NCBI GenBank assembly: GCA_024233005.1
Contig: JACKQE010000001.1
Location: 372,001 to 436,000 of the forward strand
Source: Akkermansiaceae bacterium
GTDB taxonomy: Bacteria > Verrucomicrobiota > Verrucomicrobiia > Verrucomicrobiales > DEV007
Length of the DNA stretch: 64,000 nucleotides
Direction: 5' to 3'
The position numbers were made by a program, and so were the translations under genes. This document shows, piece by piece, positions 37,101-44,660 of the stretch. Position 1 is the stretch's first letter. Each line of letters starts with the position of its first letter. The notes beneath the pieces were generated by a model. That model saw only the letters and a program-made list of their open reading frames with translations. It had not been told where the DNA came from and made no database searches.

Positions 37101-37151
37101 GACACCGGAGAGGAGCAAGCAGGAAAGAAGCAGCGGAAGCGCGCGGTGCAT
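34149..37151 (-). CDS. Exported PQQ-type beta-propeller with inserted SAM-methyltransferase-like domain
   Basis: A 1000-residue protein with signal peptide MHRALPLLLSCLLLSGVRA. Residues about 20-420 and 590-1000 are PQQ-like propeller repeats (INAKTGEVEWRFFTG, ALKADTGEPVWTNGETG, LDAYNGRKLWVHE, LDPDSGKEQWSFQPEG, LDAKTGKKAWSN). Between them, near residues 430-570, is a class I methyltransferase-like fold: GYAVDLGAGEGELAEALARA (motif I) then HIIAVEQDAAKAAAARQRL. SAM is not expected outside the cytoplasm, so the insert may be structural or bind another ligand. ATG 37151 is chosen for the signal peptide. First gene of the operon running to 27244. Confidence 0.88.
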   Translation of the reverse strand: MHRALPLLLSCLLLSGVRADDWPTYRADAARSGYTPERLPNQPRLLWVHRNAPPRPAWPQSDRIEFDLAFQPIIMGDRVIFGSSAEDQVVAINAKTGEVEWRFFTGGPVRFAPAGWKDRLLVTSDDGWLYAVSLTDGHLIWKHRAGPDHRQVLGNERMISKWPARGGPVVMDDVVYFAGGIWPSDGVYLLALKADTGEPVWTNGETGRLFMAQPHGGAEAESGVSAQGYLLVSGNTLLVPTGRAVPAGFDRQTGQLQYYQLQKNQQRGGTRTLVSDRFFCNSGCLFDVGNGDFGSQIGMGPTVAVPGGIVRSEGRSLVVSKWKDVDTFDRKGQAVKVRSLVQDRLVAVDLEVLECIVTAGEAVLGGDGRISAIDYNGQRTQWWNQTVEGKVLGLACGNGHLVATTDQGLVYGFGEADVKAPVFSGLEPAAALSSALDDTAREILTKSGVTAGYAVDLGAGEGELAEALARASDLHIIAVEQDAAKAAAARQRLSAAGLLGTRVAVVQSDPTETGFPKQFANLVISSQSLRGAPGAALLAELERLQRPGGGILCLGATGGMTVAKRAALASSGSWSHQNSNPGNTLCSDDEVIKGPLSMFWFRDVDFEIPNRHGQGPAPLYQDGYLVVGGVHGICCLDAYNGRKLWVHEIRDFLRDFDGIHHDVGIGDTGGPFCLGGGSVYAKHGPTCVRLDLATGKVLGNYHTPAADDAPNRNWGYLSYADGLLYGSVENEEHSVSPRYALTTLRTESVKLFALDPDSGKEQWSFQPEGSIRHNAVAVAGSKVFVIDRPLIQEDAVKDPQYNRRSNPKLSPGDIPSGTLVALDAKTGKKAWSNNRQIWGTQIAVSEKHHTLLMNYKAVRHNFFELPSEIGGRLAAFNTDTGEPLWERDAEYVTRPIINDATIFAQGGAWDLKSGETVPWKFERSYGCGQFSASRNLMLFRSATLGYVDFSGSGGTQNYGGIRPSCWINAIPAGGLVLVPDGSSKCQCSYQMRSWFALQGQ

Positions 37152-37272
37152 GGCAGATAGCGGAAGGTTGGATGGGCAGAATACAGTTTCTATGGAGGAG
37201 CCACCAGCCAAAAGCGGGCGTCAACACGCCATCTTGGTGCCTGCCAGCAGGATTCCTCTCTCCGAGGTGAGT

Positions 37273-37294
37273 GGAACCTTGGAGTGGAGGTTCC
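37273..37294. repeat. Small perfect hairpin in divergent promoter region
   Basis: GGAACCT (37273-37279) and AGGTTCC (37288-37294) pair perfectly around an 8-base loop in the 215-base gap between the PQQ gene and the 3D-domain gene. It may be an operator or leader hairpin for the 3D gene. I see nothing else distinct in this gap. Confidence 0.3.
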
Positions 37295-37366
37295 CTGGTG
37301 TCGGTTAGCAAGGGCGAAAGAGTTTTGGTGGAAATGCCGCTGGATTTGCGCAATGATGGTGGTTCC

Positions 37367-37921
37367 ATGTCCTTCTCCGCATCCCTCCGCTTGGCGTTGC
37401 TTTGCGCGGTGGCCCTTTCTGCCGGGCCAGGCGGGAAGGGGCATTGTGGTGATCCCCCGGCGGCCGCGTCTCCGACCCCGGATTCTTCCACGCCGAAGCC
37501 CATCATGTCCACGATGGTCCGGACAACGGCCTACACCCACACCGAAGCGGACCACCTGCGCTATGGTATCAAGACCGCCTTGGGGACAGACCTCCGTTAC
37601 ACTCCGGAATACCATTCCGTTGCCGCCGACTGGTCCCGCTTTCCCCTCGGCACCAAATTCAAGATCCGGGGTTACGACCGGCTTTTTGTGGTGGATGACT
37701 ACGGCAAGGGGCTTGTCGGTTCCATGACGATTGATGTGTATTTCAACACTGTGAAAGGCATGAACAACTGGGGTGTGCGCCATGTCATGATCGATGTCTT
37801 GGAGTTTGGCAGTTTTGTCGAGAGCCGCAAAATCCTCGCGGTCCGGGCGAATTATCCGCATTGTCGCCAGATGCTGGCCTCGATGACCCCGGATGACTGG
37901 TTTGAGAAATACGGGCGCTGA
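37367..37921 (+). CDS. Exported 3D-domain protein (MltA/RlpA-like double-psi barrel)
   Basis: A 184-residue protein with signal peptide (MSFSASLRLALLCAVALSAG) and an Ala/Pro-rich linker. The C-terminal 120 residues match the 3D domain, named for three conserved Asp: YTHTEADHLRYG, FPLGTKFKIRGYDRLFVVDD and YGKGLVGSMTIDVYF, where VDD and the Asp of IDVYF are the conserved acids. The fold occurs in lytic transglycosylase MltA and resuscitation factors, so a cell-wall role is likely. The frame is open from 37271; ATG 37367 gives a proper signal peptide. It is divergent from the PQQ gene and convergent with lysR. Confidence 0.85.
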   Translation: MSFSASLRLALLCAVALSAGPGGKGHCGDPPAAASPTPDSSTPKPIMSTMVRTTAYTHTEADHLRYGIKTALGTDLRYTPEYHSVAADWSRFPLGTKFKIRGYDRLFVVDDYGKGLVGSMTIDVYFNTVKGMNNWGVRHVMIDVLEFGSFVESRKILAVRANYPHCRQMLASMTPDDWFEKYGR

Positions 37922-37940
37922 ACGCGTTTCGAGGGACCGC

Positions 37941-37960
37941 CTGCTTCCTTCTGCTTCCTT
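37941..37960. repeat. Two tandem copies of a 10-base repeat
   Basis: CTGCTTCCTT occurs twice in immediate tandem in the short gap between the convergent 3D-domain and lysR genes. No function is suggested. Confidence 0.6.
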
Positions 37961-37968
37961 CTGTCCTG

Positions 37969-38898
37969 CTACCGTTTCTGGGAAGCTGGAATCCGGGACT
38001 TGGAATTCCCCTTTTTCATTCCAGCCATCCGTTTGACCAATTCGCCGACGATAGGATTCGGGAAACGACGGCTTGGGGTGATCGCATAGAACGTCTCCTG
38101 GATTTGGGGAATGCGGTGCGTTTCCACCAGGATGCCGCTTTCGATTTCATCCCGAACCACCACCGGCGGTACCAGAGCGAGACCTTCGCCCTCGCGCGCC
38201 AATAATCGCAGCATCGCCATGTCGTCCACTTCGGCGAGAATTCTGGGACGCGCTCCGGCCGCCGCCGTGAGACGGTCGAACGCGGCGCGGGTGTTGCTTT
38301 CCAGGCTTGGTAGAATCACCGGGATGTCACGGAAGCCCTCTGGAAATCGCAGCCGCTTCTTTATCCAAGAAGGAACGCCCACCAAACTCACTGGTTGTTC
38401 CGCCAGCAGATGACTGTGCCAAGGCCGGCCAGCATCTCTCCGAGCCGACTGGTTGGACAACACCAGGTCCACTTCATGAGCGTGCATGGCCACCAACAGA
38501 TCTCTTTGGGCGCCGGAGCGGATCACCGTCTCGACTTCGGGCATGTGCAATGCCGGACGCAGGAACTCCAGCAGGAAATTCCGCGAAAGTGTCGCCACCG
38601 CCCCGACGCGCAGGATCTGTCGCCCACCGTGGGGACGGTGCTGCATCACGTCCATGAGTTCTTCACCGGTGCGCGCGATCTCCTCCGCATAGCCCAGGGC
38701 GAGCCGGCCCGCCTCGGTCAGCTTCAGACCCGACCTTTCGCGTTCAAAAAGAGGATGACCAAGGCTTTCTTCAAGTTGCTTTAGCTGAATGCTCAGCGCG
38801 GGTGGTGACAGATTCAGTTTCTCGGCGGCGCGGGTCAGGTTTAGCTCGCGTGCGATGAAACGGAAATACCGGAGGTGGTGGTAGTTCAGAAAGGGCAT
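37969..38898 (-). CDS. LysR-family regulator, divergent from dabBA
   Basis: A 309-residue LysR protein. The N-terminal winged helix is LNYHHLRYFRFIARELNLTR, then EKLNLSPPALSIQLKQLEES, and the rest is the periplasmic-binding-like effector domain. The N-terminus is NhaR-like. It is transcribed away from dabB with 78 bases between start codons, containing a T-N11-A dyad at 38923-38943. LysR genes often control the divergent operon, so it probably regulates dabB-dabA-purE-purK. The effector is unknown; it could be a carbon or nucleotide signal. Confidence 0.94.
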   Translation of the reverse strand: MPFLNYHHLRYFRFIARELNLTRAAEKLNLSPPALSIQLKQLEESLGHPLFERERSGLKLTEAGRLALGYAEEIARTGEELMDVMQHRPHGGRQILRVGAVATLSRNFLLEFLRPALHMPEVETVIRSGAQRDLLVAMHAHEVDLVLSNQSARRDAGRPWHSHLLAEQPVSLVGVPSWIKKRLRFPEGFRDIPVILPSLESNTRAAFDRLTAAAGARPRILAEVDDMAMLRLLAREGEGLALVPPVVVRDEIESGILVETHRIPQIQETFYAITPSRRFPNPIVGELVKRMAGMKKGNSKSRIPASQKR

Positions 38899-38922
38899 TG
38901 GGATTAAGTAAAATTAAACACA

Positions 38923-38943
38923 GAATTTGAAAGCATGTAATTC
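38923..38943. promoter_or_regulatory. LysR box (T-N11-A dyad) between lysR and dabB
   Basis: GAATT (38923-38927) and AATTC (38939-38943) are perfect reverse complements separated by exactly 11 bases, so T38927-N11-A38939 is a textbook LysR recognition core. It lies 24 bases before lysR and 33 bases before dabB in an AT-rich island of otherwise GC-rich DNA. Confidence 0.6.
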
Positions 38944-38976
38944 ACTAAAACTCAGAATGACGGCAAGCTTCGCGCC

Positions 38977-40473
38977 ATGCCGCCCCACCCAGCTCTGATT
39001 CTGTCGCTTGTTCCCATTCTTCCGCTAATTGCGGGGCTTGCCTGCCGTCGCCAATCGTCGGAAAGCGCCGGCCGTCTTGCGGTCCTCGCCGCCGGAGCCT
39101 CCTCGGTCCTTGCTGTGCTGCTGGCTCTCTCCGTCGCCCCCTTCCCGGGGTTTTTGTTCCGGCTGGATGGGGTGTCATCGGTGATGGTCGTTCTCGTCGC
39201 ATTCCTTGGGACGGTAGTCCTGCGTTTTTCCCGTCACTATCTTGCCGGGGATCCGGCCCAGTCACGGTTTTTTTCCTGGATGAGCCTGACGCTGGCATCG
39301 GTGCTTACTTTGGTGCTCTCCGGAAACCTGCTGCTGCTTTTTGTCGCCTGGGTTTCGACCAGCCTGTGTCTGCATCGGCTGCTGCTGCACCATCCGGAAA
39401 GGGCGGGGGCCGTCTTCTCCGCCCGTAAAAAGTTCGTCTTCAGCCGGGTGGGCGACATCTGTCTGTTGGCCGCCGCTTTGCTGTTGTTCCGGATTCACGA
39501 TTCCTGGAACTTTGATGTTCTCTTCGCTTCCGTGGCGGCGGGAAACACTGCGGGACTTTCCACCGTCGGCCTCTTGCTGGTGGCCTGCGCGGCGCTGAAG
39601 TCCGCTCAATTTCCATTTCACAGCTGGCTGCCTGACACCATGGAGACGCCCACTCCCGTCTCTGCCTTCATGCACGCGGGCATCATCAATGCCGGGGGCT
39701 TCCTGATCGTGCGCTTCTCCCCTCTCTTCGCCCATGCGCCCGCCGCCTTGAATCTGCTCGTTGTCATCGGAACGGTGACCGCCGCCTTTGGCGCGGTGTC
39801 GATGCTGGCCCAGTCCGGAGTCAAACGCGCTCTCGCATTTTCCACCATCGCACAGATGGGGTTCATGCTCCTCCAGTGTGGTCTTGGCGCTTTTGGACTG
39901 GCACTGCTGCACATCGTGGCGCACTCCCTTTATAAAGCGCACGCCTTCCTGACGGCTGGCTCCACAGTGGGTTCGGTGCCCCGCGCGGCGATTCTGCTCA
40001 GTCCTCCAGCTCTCACTCTTGGCCTTCTCACCGGTGGTCTGATCGTCACGGGGGGAGCCACGGCGTGGCATGCCCTGGCTCCCTCCCTCCCGGCCCAGCC
40101 CATGGTTTTCTTGGCGGTATTGGCACTGGGGCTTGCCTATGGCCTTGCCCGTGCCTGGTCGTCCGGTGGTGGTCCTGTCCTGGCCTTGCGCGCCGCCTTG
40201 GGCGCACTTCTGATCGGCGCGACCACCTTTGCTCTGCACGCCGGCGCGGCCTTTCTCTCGCCCAGAGCCGAAGTCCCGGAGCCGCCGCCGCTACTGACCG
40301 GATTCGTGGCCGCTGTCTTTCTGGTCTTGTTCCTTTTTCAAGCCTTGCTTTGCCGGACCGGGCATCATCCGATCTTCCGCCGCCTCTACGTGCATGCCTT
40401 GAATGGATTTTACCTGGGGACGCTTGCCAACCGTCTTTTGGGCAAACTTTGGCCTCGCCACCCAATTTCCTGA
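38977..40473 (+). CDS. dabB: DAB inorganic carbon pump, membrane subunit DabB
   Basis: A 498-residue polytopic protein related to NADH dehydrogenase subunit L (Proton_antipo_M fold), with about 13 TM segments. KSAQFPFHSWLPDTMETPTP and FMHAGIINAGGFLIVR are the conserved ion-channel segments; the HAGIxNAGGFL form is typical of DabB rather than respiratory ND5. It should couple cation flow to CO2 hydration by DabA, giving net bicarbonate accumulation in the cytoplasm. It is divergent from lysR and is followed after 13 bases by dabA. Confidence 0.93.
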   Translation: MPPHPALILSLVPILPLIAGLACRRQSSESAGRLAVLAAGASSVLAVLLALSVAPFPGFLFRLDGVSSVMVVLVAFLGTVVLRFSRHYLAGDPAQSRFFSWMSLTLASVLTLVLSGNLLLLFVAWVSTSLCLHRLLLHHPERAGAVFSARKKFVFSRVGDICLLAAALLLFRIHDSWNFDVLFASVAAGNTAGLSTVGLLLVACAALKSAQFPFHSWLPDTMETPTPVSAFMHAGIINAGGFLIVRFSPLFAHAPAALNLLVVIGTVTAAFGAVSMLAQSGVKRALAFSTIAQMGFMLLQCGLGAFGLALLHIVAHSLYKAHAFLTAGSTVGSVPRAAILLSPPALTLGLLTGGLIVTGGATAWHALAPSLPAQPMVFLAVLALGLAYGLARAWSSGGGPVLALRAALGALLIGATTFALHAGAAFLSPRAEVPEPPPLLTGFVAAVFLVLFLFQALLCRTGHHPIFRRLYVHALNGFYLGTLANRLLGKLWPRHPIS

Positions 40474-40486
40474 AATCTTGCCCTCC

Positions 40487-42850
40487 ATGCATTCAATGAA
40501 CGCCACTCTCGAACCTCGTCTCTCCGCTCCTCCCAGTCTGGAATCCTCCATCACTGAGGCGCTCGACCGCATTCCGCCACTCTGGCCACTGGGTCATTTT
40601 GTTGCCGTAAACCCTTTCGCCGGCTTAGCTCATCTTCCCTTTGTCGAGGCGTGCCAAATCCTCCAGCGGACGGTGGGATCGGCTCCTTTGCAATCTCCGG
40701 CGGAATATCTCGCGGCTTTGGAAGAGGGAAAGATCTGCTCCGATGACCTAGTTGCGGTGGCCGAAGATGGTTGGACTTTCGAGCGTTTGGTTGCCGTGCT
40801 GAAAGCCGCCAAGGCATCGCCCGAAGTCGAAGTGATTCCCACCGTCGCCGACCTGCTGGATCGTCAGCGGCCTCATGCCCACTGGAGTGACTTTGTCGTG
40901 GAAGAAATCTCGAAATGGTGTGGCGTCGCCTTCGATGAAAACCAGACCACATGGAAGTTCCCGTGGAAGTCCATCGGTCTATTTGACGCCTGGCGTGAGG
41001 TGGCCCTCCACGACAGAAATCCAGAAGCTTTCGGGCTGGTGGGTTTTAGAAAATTTGTCGCCTTCCTGCCGGAATCGACCGATGCCTGCATTGCCTACTG
41101 TATGGACCTGATTGCTCCGCAGAGGATCGATCCCGTCGATTTCCTGCACCGCCAGCTCGTCACCATCGCGGGTTGGGCGGGATACGTACGCTATCTCGTT
41201 CGCGAAGACGAATTGAGGGGGGTCCACAATCCGTCACTGCGGGAGTTGCTCGCGATCCGCCTGGCTTACGACGCGGCCTTGTTCCACGCCTTCGTGCGGG
41301 ATGGCACCATCCGCGAACACTGGAAGCATCAAGCGCCTCCGCTTCAAAACCGGGCGTTGCTGTCGGCGCTTCACCGCTGGCAGAGCGCATATGAAGCCGG
41401 GTATGTACGGGCACTATCAGGAGCGCTGGCAACCCAACCTTCTGAGCCGCCTCTCGCCAGGCCCGAGATGCAGGCGGTCTTCTGCATCGATGTTCGCTCG
41501 GAAATCTTCCGTCGGCAGTTGGAGGCAGCCCGGCCGGGCATTCAGACGATCGGATTCGCTGGATTCTTCGGGTTTCCTGTGTCACACCGGTCTGCGGGTG
41601 CGGAAGCTGCGGCCTCACGGTGTCCCGTCCTGCTGGTTCCCCTGCTGGAGAGTTGCGAACCCGGGGCTGCCGCAGCGCGTCTCCGTCAGGCCGAAAAGGG
41701 GGCGTGGAAAGCGTTTCAAAACTCCGCTGCCTCCTGCTTCTCGTTTGTCGAGTCGTTAGGCCTTGGCTTCGTTGCTTTGCTCGGCCGCTCCCGTGCGCGC
41801 CCGCGGACCTGTTGTCAGCCTGCCCTGCCCGCGCTGCCCTCCGCCACGCTGGAAAGCCGTGTCGCCATGGCGGAAGGAGCGCTGCGTAACATGAGCCTGA
41901 CCAAAAACTTTGCCCGGCTGGTTCTGGTCTGCGGCCATGGCAGCCACAGTGCGAACAATCCCTACGCCTCCTCCCTCGACTGCGGCGCCTGTGGGGGGCA
42001 CGCGGGCGATGTCAATGCCCGGCTCGCCGCCGCCACGTTGAATGACCCGGGGGTCAGAAAAACTCTCCTGGCAAAAGGCATTCTCATTCCGGAGGACACT
42101 CTTTTCATTGCCGGACTGCATGACACACTGAGTGATGATGTGACGATCTTTGATCAGATGCAAATCCCCCCCAGCCATGCGGAGGAGGTCTCCTTAATGA
42201 AGCAGGCGCTCGCCAAAGCAGGGGCCGCTGCCCGGCAAGAGCGGGCCCTCGCGCTCGGCCTTATCGTGGATGATCCGGAGCGTTTGGCTTCCGGAGTGCG
42301 CGCTCGGGGCCGCGATATTTCGCAGGTCCGTCCCGAGTGGGGACTGGTCAACAATGCCGCCTTGGTGGTCGCGCCGAGATCGCGCAGCGCCGCCCTCAAA
42401 CTGGAGGGCCGGGTTTTTCTCCACGACTATGCCCCCGAAGACGACCCTGACCTGAAAGTACTCACGCTGATTTTGTGCGCGCCGGTAGTCGTCGCCAGTT
42501 GGATCAACCTGCAATACTACGCTTCCCGGGTCGATCCGCTCCACTACGGGAGCGGTGACAAGGCGTTGCACCATGTGGTCGGTGGCATCGGCGTGATGGA
42601 GGGGAATGGCGGGGACCTGAAGACCGGGCTTCCCATCCAGTCCCTCCACGACGGTGGGAGATTCTTGCACGAACCCAGGCGTCTCACGGTCGTGATCGAC
42701 GCCCGCCGCATCTCCATCAACCAGGTGCTCGCGAAACACGACGCGGTCCGCCAACTCATAGATCACGGATGGATCCATCTGGTGGCCTTGGAGGGTAAAA
42801 ATGCTTACCGCCGCATTCAGGATGGCTGGGTCAGGATCAAACTAATTTAG
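40487..42850 (+). CDS. dabA: DAB inorganic carbon pump, catalytic subunit DabA (DUF2309)
   Basis: A 787-residue beta-carbonic-anhydrase-like protein. Zinc ligands known from Halothiobacillus DabA (Cys351, Asp353, His524, Cys539) are matched by Cys333 and Asp335 in VFCIDVRSE and by His484 and Cys499 in GHGSHSANNPYASSLDCGAC; the His-Cys spacing of 15 is identical. The N-terminal PPLWPLGHFVAVNPF is a family hallmark. It hydrates CO2 to bicarbonate unidirectionally when bound to DabB. ATG 40487 is used; another lies at 40496. The stop is 5 bases before purE, so both sit in one operon. Confidence 0.95.
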   Translation: MHSMNATLEPRLSAPPSLESSITEALDRIPPLWPLGHFVAVNPFAGLAHLPFVEACQILQRTVGSAPLQSPAEYLAALEEGKICSDDLVAVAEDGWTFERLVAVLKAAKASPEVEVIPTVADLLDRQRPHAHWSDFVVEEISKWCGVAFDENQTTWKFPWKSIGLFDAWREVALHDRNPEAFGLVGFRKFVAFLPESTDACIAYCMDLIAPQRIDPVDFLHRQLVTIAGWAGYVRYLVREDELRGVHNPSLRELLAIRLAYDAALFHAFVRDGTIREHWKHQAPPLQNRALLSALHRWQSAYEAGYVRALSGALATQPSEPPLARPEMQAVFCIDVRSEIFRRQLEAARPGIQTIGFAGFFGFPVSHRSAGAEAAASRCPVLLVPLLESCEPGAAAARLRQAEKGAWKAFQNSAASCFSFVESLGLGFVALLGRSRARPRTCCQPALPALPSATLESRVAMAEGALRNMSLTKNFARLVLVCGHGSHSANNPYASSLDCGACGGHAGDVNARLAAATLNDPGVRKTLLAKGILIPEDTLFIAGLHDTLSDDVTIFDQMQIPPSHAEEVSLMKQALAKAGAAARQERALALGLIVDDPERLASGVRARGRDISQVRPEWGLVNNAALVVAPRSRSAALKLEGRVFLHDYAPEDDPDLKVLTLILCAPVVVASWINLQYYASRVDPLHYGSGDKALHHVVGGIGVMEGNGGDLKTGLPIQSLHDGGRFLHEPRRLTVVIDARRISINQVLAKHDAVRQLIDHGWIHLVALEGKNAYRRIQDGWVRIKLI

Positions 42851-42855
42851 GAATC

Positions 42856-43353
42856 ATGCAAAACACACCCGAAGTAGGAATCATCATGGGAAGCGGGTCG
42901 GACTGGCCGACCATGGAACACGCTGCGCGCACTTTGGAGGAATTCGGCGTGCGTTGGAAGGCGGAGATCGTAAGCGCGCACCGCACGCCGGACAAGCTTT
43001 TCGCTTATGCCTCCGGGGCACGGGAGCGCGGATTGAAGTGCATCATCGCCGGAGCGGGCGGAGCCGCCCACCTTCCGGGCATGACCGCCGCTCTCTCCGA
43101 CCTGCCGGTGCTCGGTGTGCCCGTGGAATCGAAGGCCCTCAAGGGCATGGACTCACTGTTGTCCATCGTCCAAATGCCTGCCGGAATCCCCACCGCCACG
43201 TTTGCGATCGGGAAGCCGGGCGCGGTGAATGCCGCGCTGTTTGCGGTGGCGATGCTGGCCAATGAATCCACCCAACTGGCCTCCAAATTGGCGGCCTTTC
43301 GGGTCAAACAGAACGCCTCGGTAACGGCTTCCTCTCTGCCGCCACTTTCATGA
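42856..43353 (+). CDS. purE: N5-carboxyaminoimidazole ribonucleotide mutase PurE
   Basis: A 165-residue class I PurE, which rearranges N5-CAIR to CAIR in purine synthesis. GSGSDWPTMEHAARTLEEFG is the phosphate-binding N-terminus, VSAHRTPDKLFAYA holds the catalytic His, and GAGGAAHLPGM the second His. The presence of PurK next door supports class I. It starts 5 bases after dabA and overlaps purK by 4 bases. Confidence 0.96.
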   Translation: MQNTPEVGIIMGSGSDWPTMEHAARTLEEFGVRWKAEIVSAHRTPDKLFAYASGARERGLKCIIAGAGGAAHLPGMTAALSDLPVLGVPVESKALKGMDSLLSIVQMPAGIPTATFAIGKPGAVNAALFAVAMLANESTQLASKLAAFRVKQNASVTASSLPPLS

Positions 43354-44561
43354 TGTCCTCTCCCATCCATCTGCCGCACTGTGTGGTCGGTGTGCTCGGT
43401 GGCGGCCAACTCTGCCGTTTGCTGGTCATGGCTGCCCGCCGGATGAACATCCGGACGATTGTTTGGACGGGAGGGCTGGAAGCACCGGCCAGAGGAGTGG
43501 CCGACGAGGTGATTGATCTGCCCTTCGACCATCCAAGGGCTCTGGAGCTTTTTTGTGGGGTGGCCACAGTGGCAACGGTAGAATTTGAAAACATTCCCCT
43601 ACCGGTGCTTCACGCTGTGGCGGAGAAAGTACCGCTTTATCCCTCCGCGGAGTGCGTGGCCATCTGTCAAAACCGTTGGCGGGAGAAGGAGTTTTTGCGG
43701 TCCCATGGTTTTCCGTGCGCACCGTTCGCTTTGGTTTCCTCGTCCAAGGAACTGGCTGCCGCAAGGCACCTCCTGGGGCCAGGAGTGTTGAAAACCAGTG
43801 ATTCGGGCTATGACGGACACGGTCAGATCCGCTTTCGCGAGGGAGACGATCCGGAGCGGATCTGGCGGGAATTCGATTCGCCACGCGGCGTGTTCGAAAA
43901 GTGGATTGCCTTTGCCAAGGAGCTTTCTGTGATTGTGGTCCGCGATAAAGAGGGGGAAACGGTTTGCTACGATCCTGCTGAAAACCAACACCGCGATCAC
44001 ATTCTCGAAATCTCGATCGTTCCCGCGAGGATCGCTCCCTCCGTGGCTGAATCCGCCGCCGCCATGGCCTGTCGCCTCGCGGAGTCACTCGACTACCGGG
44101 GCACCATGGGAGTGGAGTTTTTTCTCCGGGAGGACGGTGAACTTCTGGTCAACGAGATCGCCCCTCGGCCCCACAATTCGGGCCATCATACCCTGGACGC
44201 CTGCGTGACTTCACAGTTCGAGCAACAGCTCCGGGCCGTGATTGGTTTGCCGCTGGGCTCGGTCCGTCTGCTCTCGCCAGTGGCCATGCTGAACCTGCTG
44301 GGGGATCTCTGGCTCGGAAATGACGAACCACCGGACTGGCGCGCGGTGTTTGAGGACGGAGCGGCCTGCCTTTACCTCTATGGCAAACGGAATGCGAAAC
44401 GCCGCCGCAAAATGGGGCATGTGACTATTCTCGGAGACACGGCGGACGAAGCCCTGAGCCGGGCCAGTTCCCTGAAGGCCCGGTGGCTTGAGGACTCATC
44501 CACCACCCAGTGGCGCGTGGTGTCGGGAAGCGCCAGGGGTGAGAATGACCGAGGTCCGTGA
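43350..44561 (+). CDS. purK: N5-carboxyaminoimidazole ribonucleotide synthase PurK
   Basis: A 403-residue ATP-grasp enzyme that uses ATP and bicarbonate to carboxylate AIR to N5-CAIR. VGVLGGGQLCRLLVMAARRM is the N-terminal nucleotide fold, VLKTSDSGYDGHGQIRF the ATP-grasp Lys loop, and VEFFLREDGELLVNEIAPRP the metal-binding end; NSGHHTLDACVTSQFEQ is diagnostic for PurK. The start overlaps purE (ATGA). Its bicarbonate demand gives a functional link to the DAB pump genes directly upstream. Confidence 0.96.
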   Translation: MMSSPIHLPHCVVGVLGGGQLCRLLVMAARRMNIRTIVWTGGLEAPARGVADEVIDLPFDHPRALELFCGVATVATVEFENIPLPVLHAVAEKVPLYPSAECVAICQNRWREKEFLRSHGFPCAPFALVSSSKELAAARHLLGPGVLKTSDSGYDGHGQIRFREGDDPERIWREFDSPRGVFEKWIAFAKELSVIVVRDKEGETVCYDPAENQHRDHILEISIVPARIAPSVAESAAAMACRLAESLDYRGTMGVEFFLREDGELLVNEIAPRPHNSGHHTLDACVTSQFEQQLRAVIGLPLGSVRLLSPVAMLNLLGDLWLGNDEPPDWRAVFEDGAACLYLYGKRNAKRRRKMGHVTILGDTADEALSRASSLKARWLEDSSTTQWRVVSGSARGENDRGP

Positions 44562-44660
44562 CGATCCCGGAAAAGGATGGGAACGGAGACTTTCAGGCCC
44601 TCTCGACCACCCATAACCCCTGCTGGCGTTTTGTGGTTTCCGCGCTATTTTGGGCGCCTC

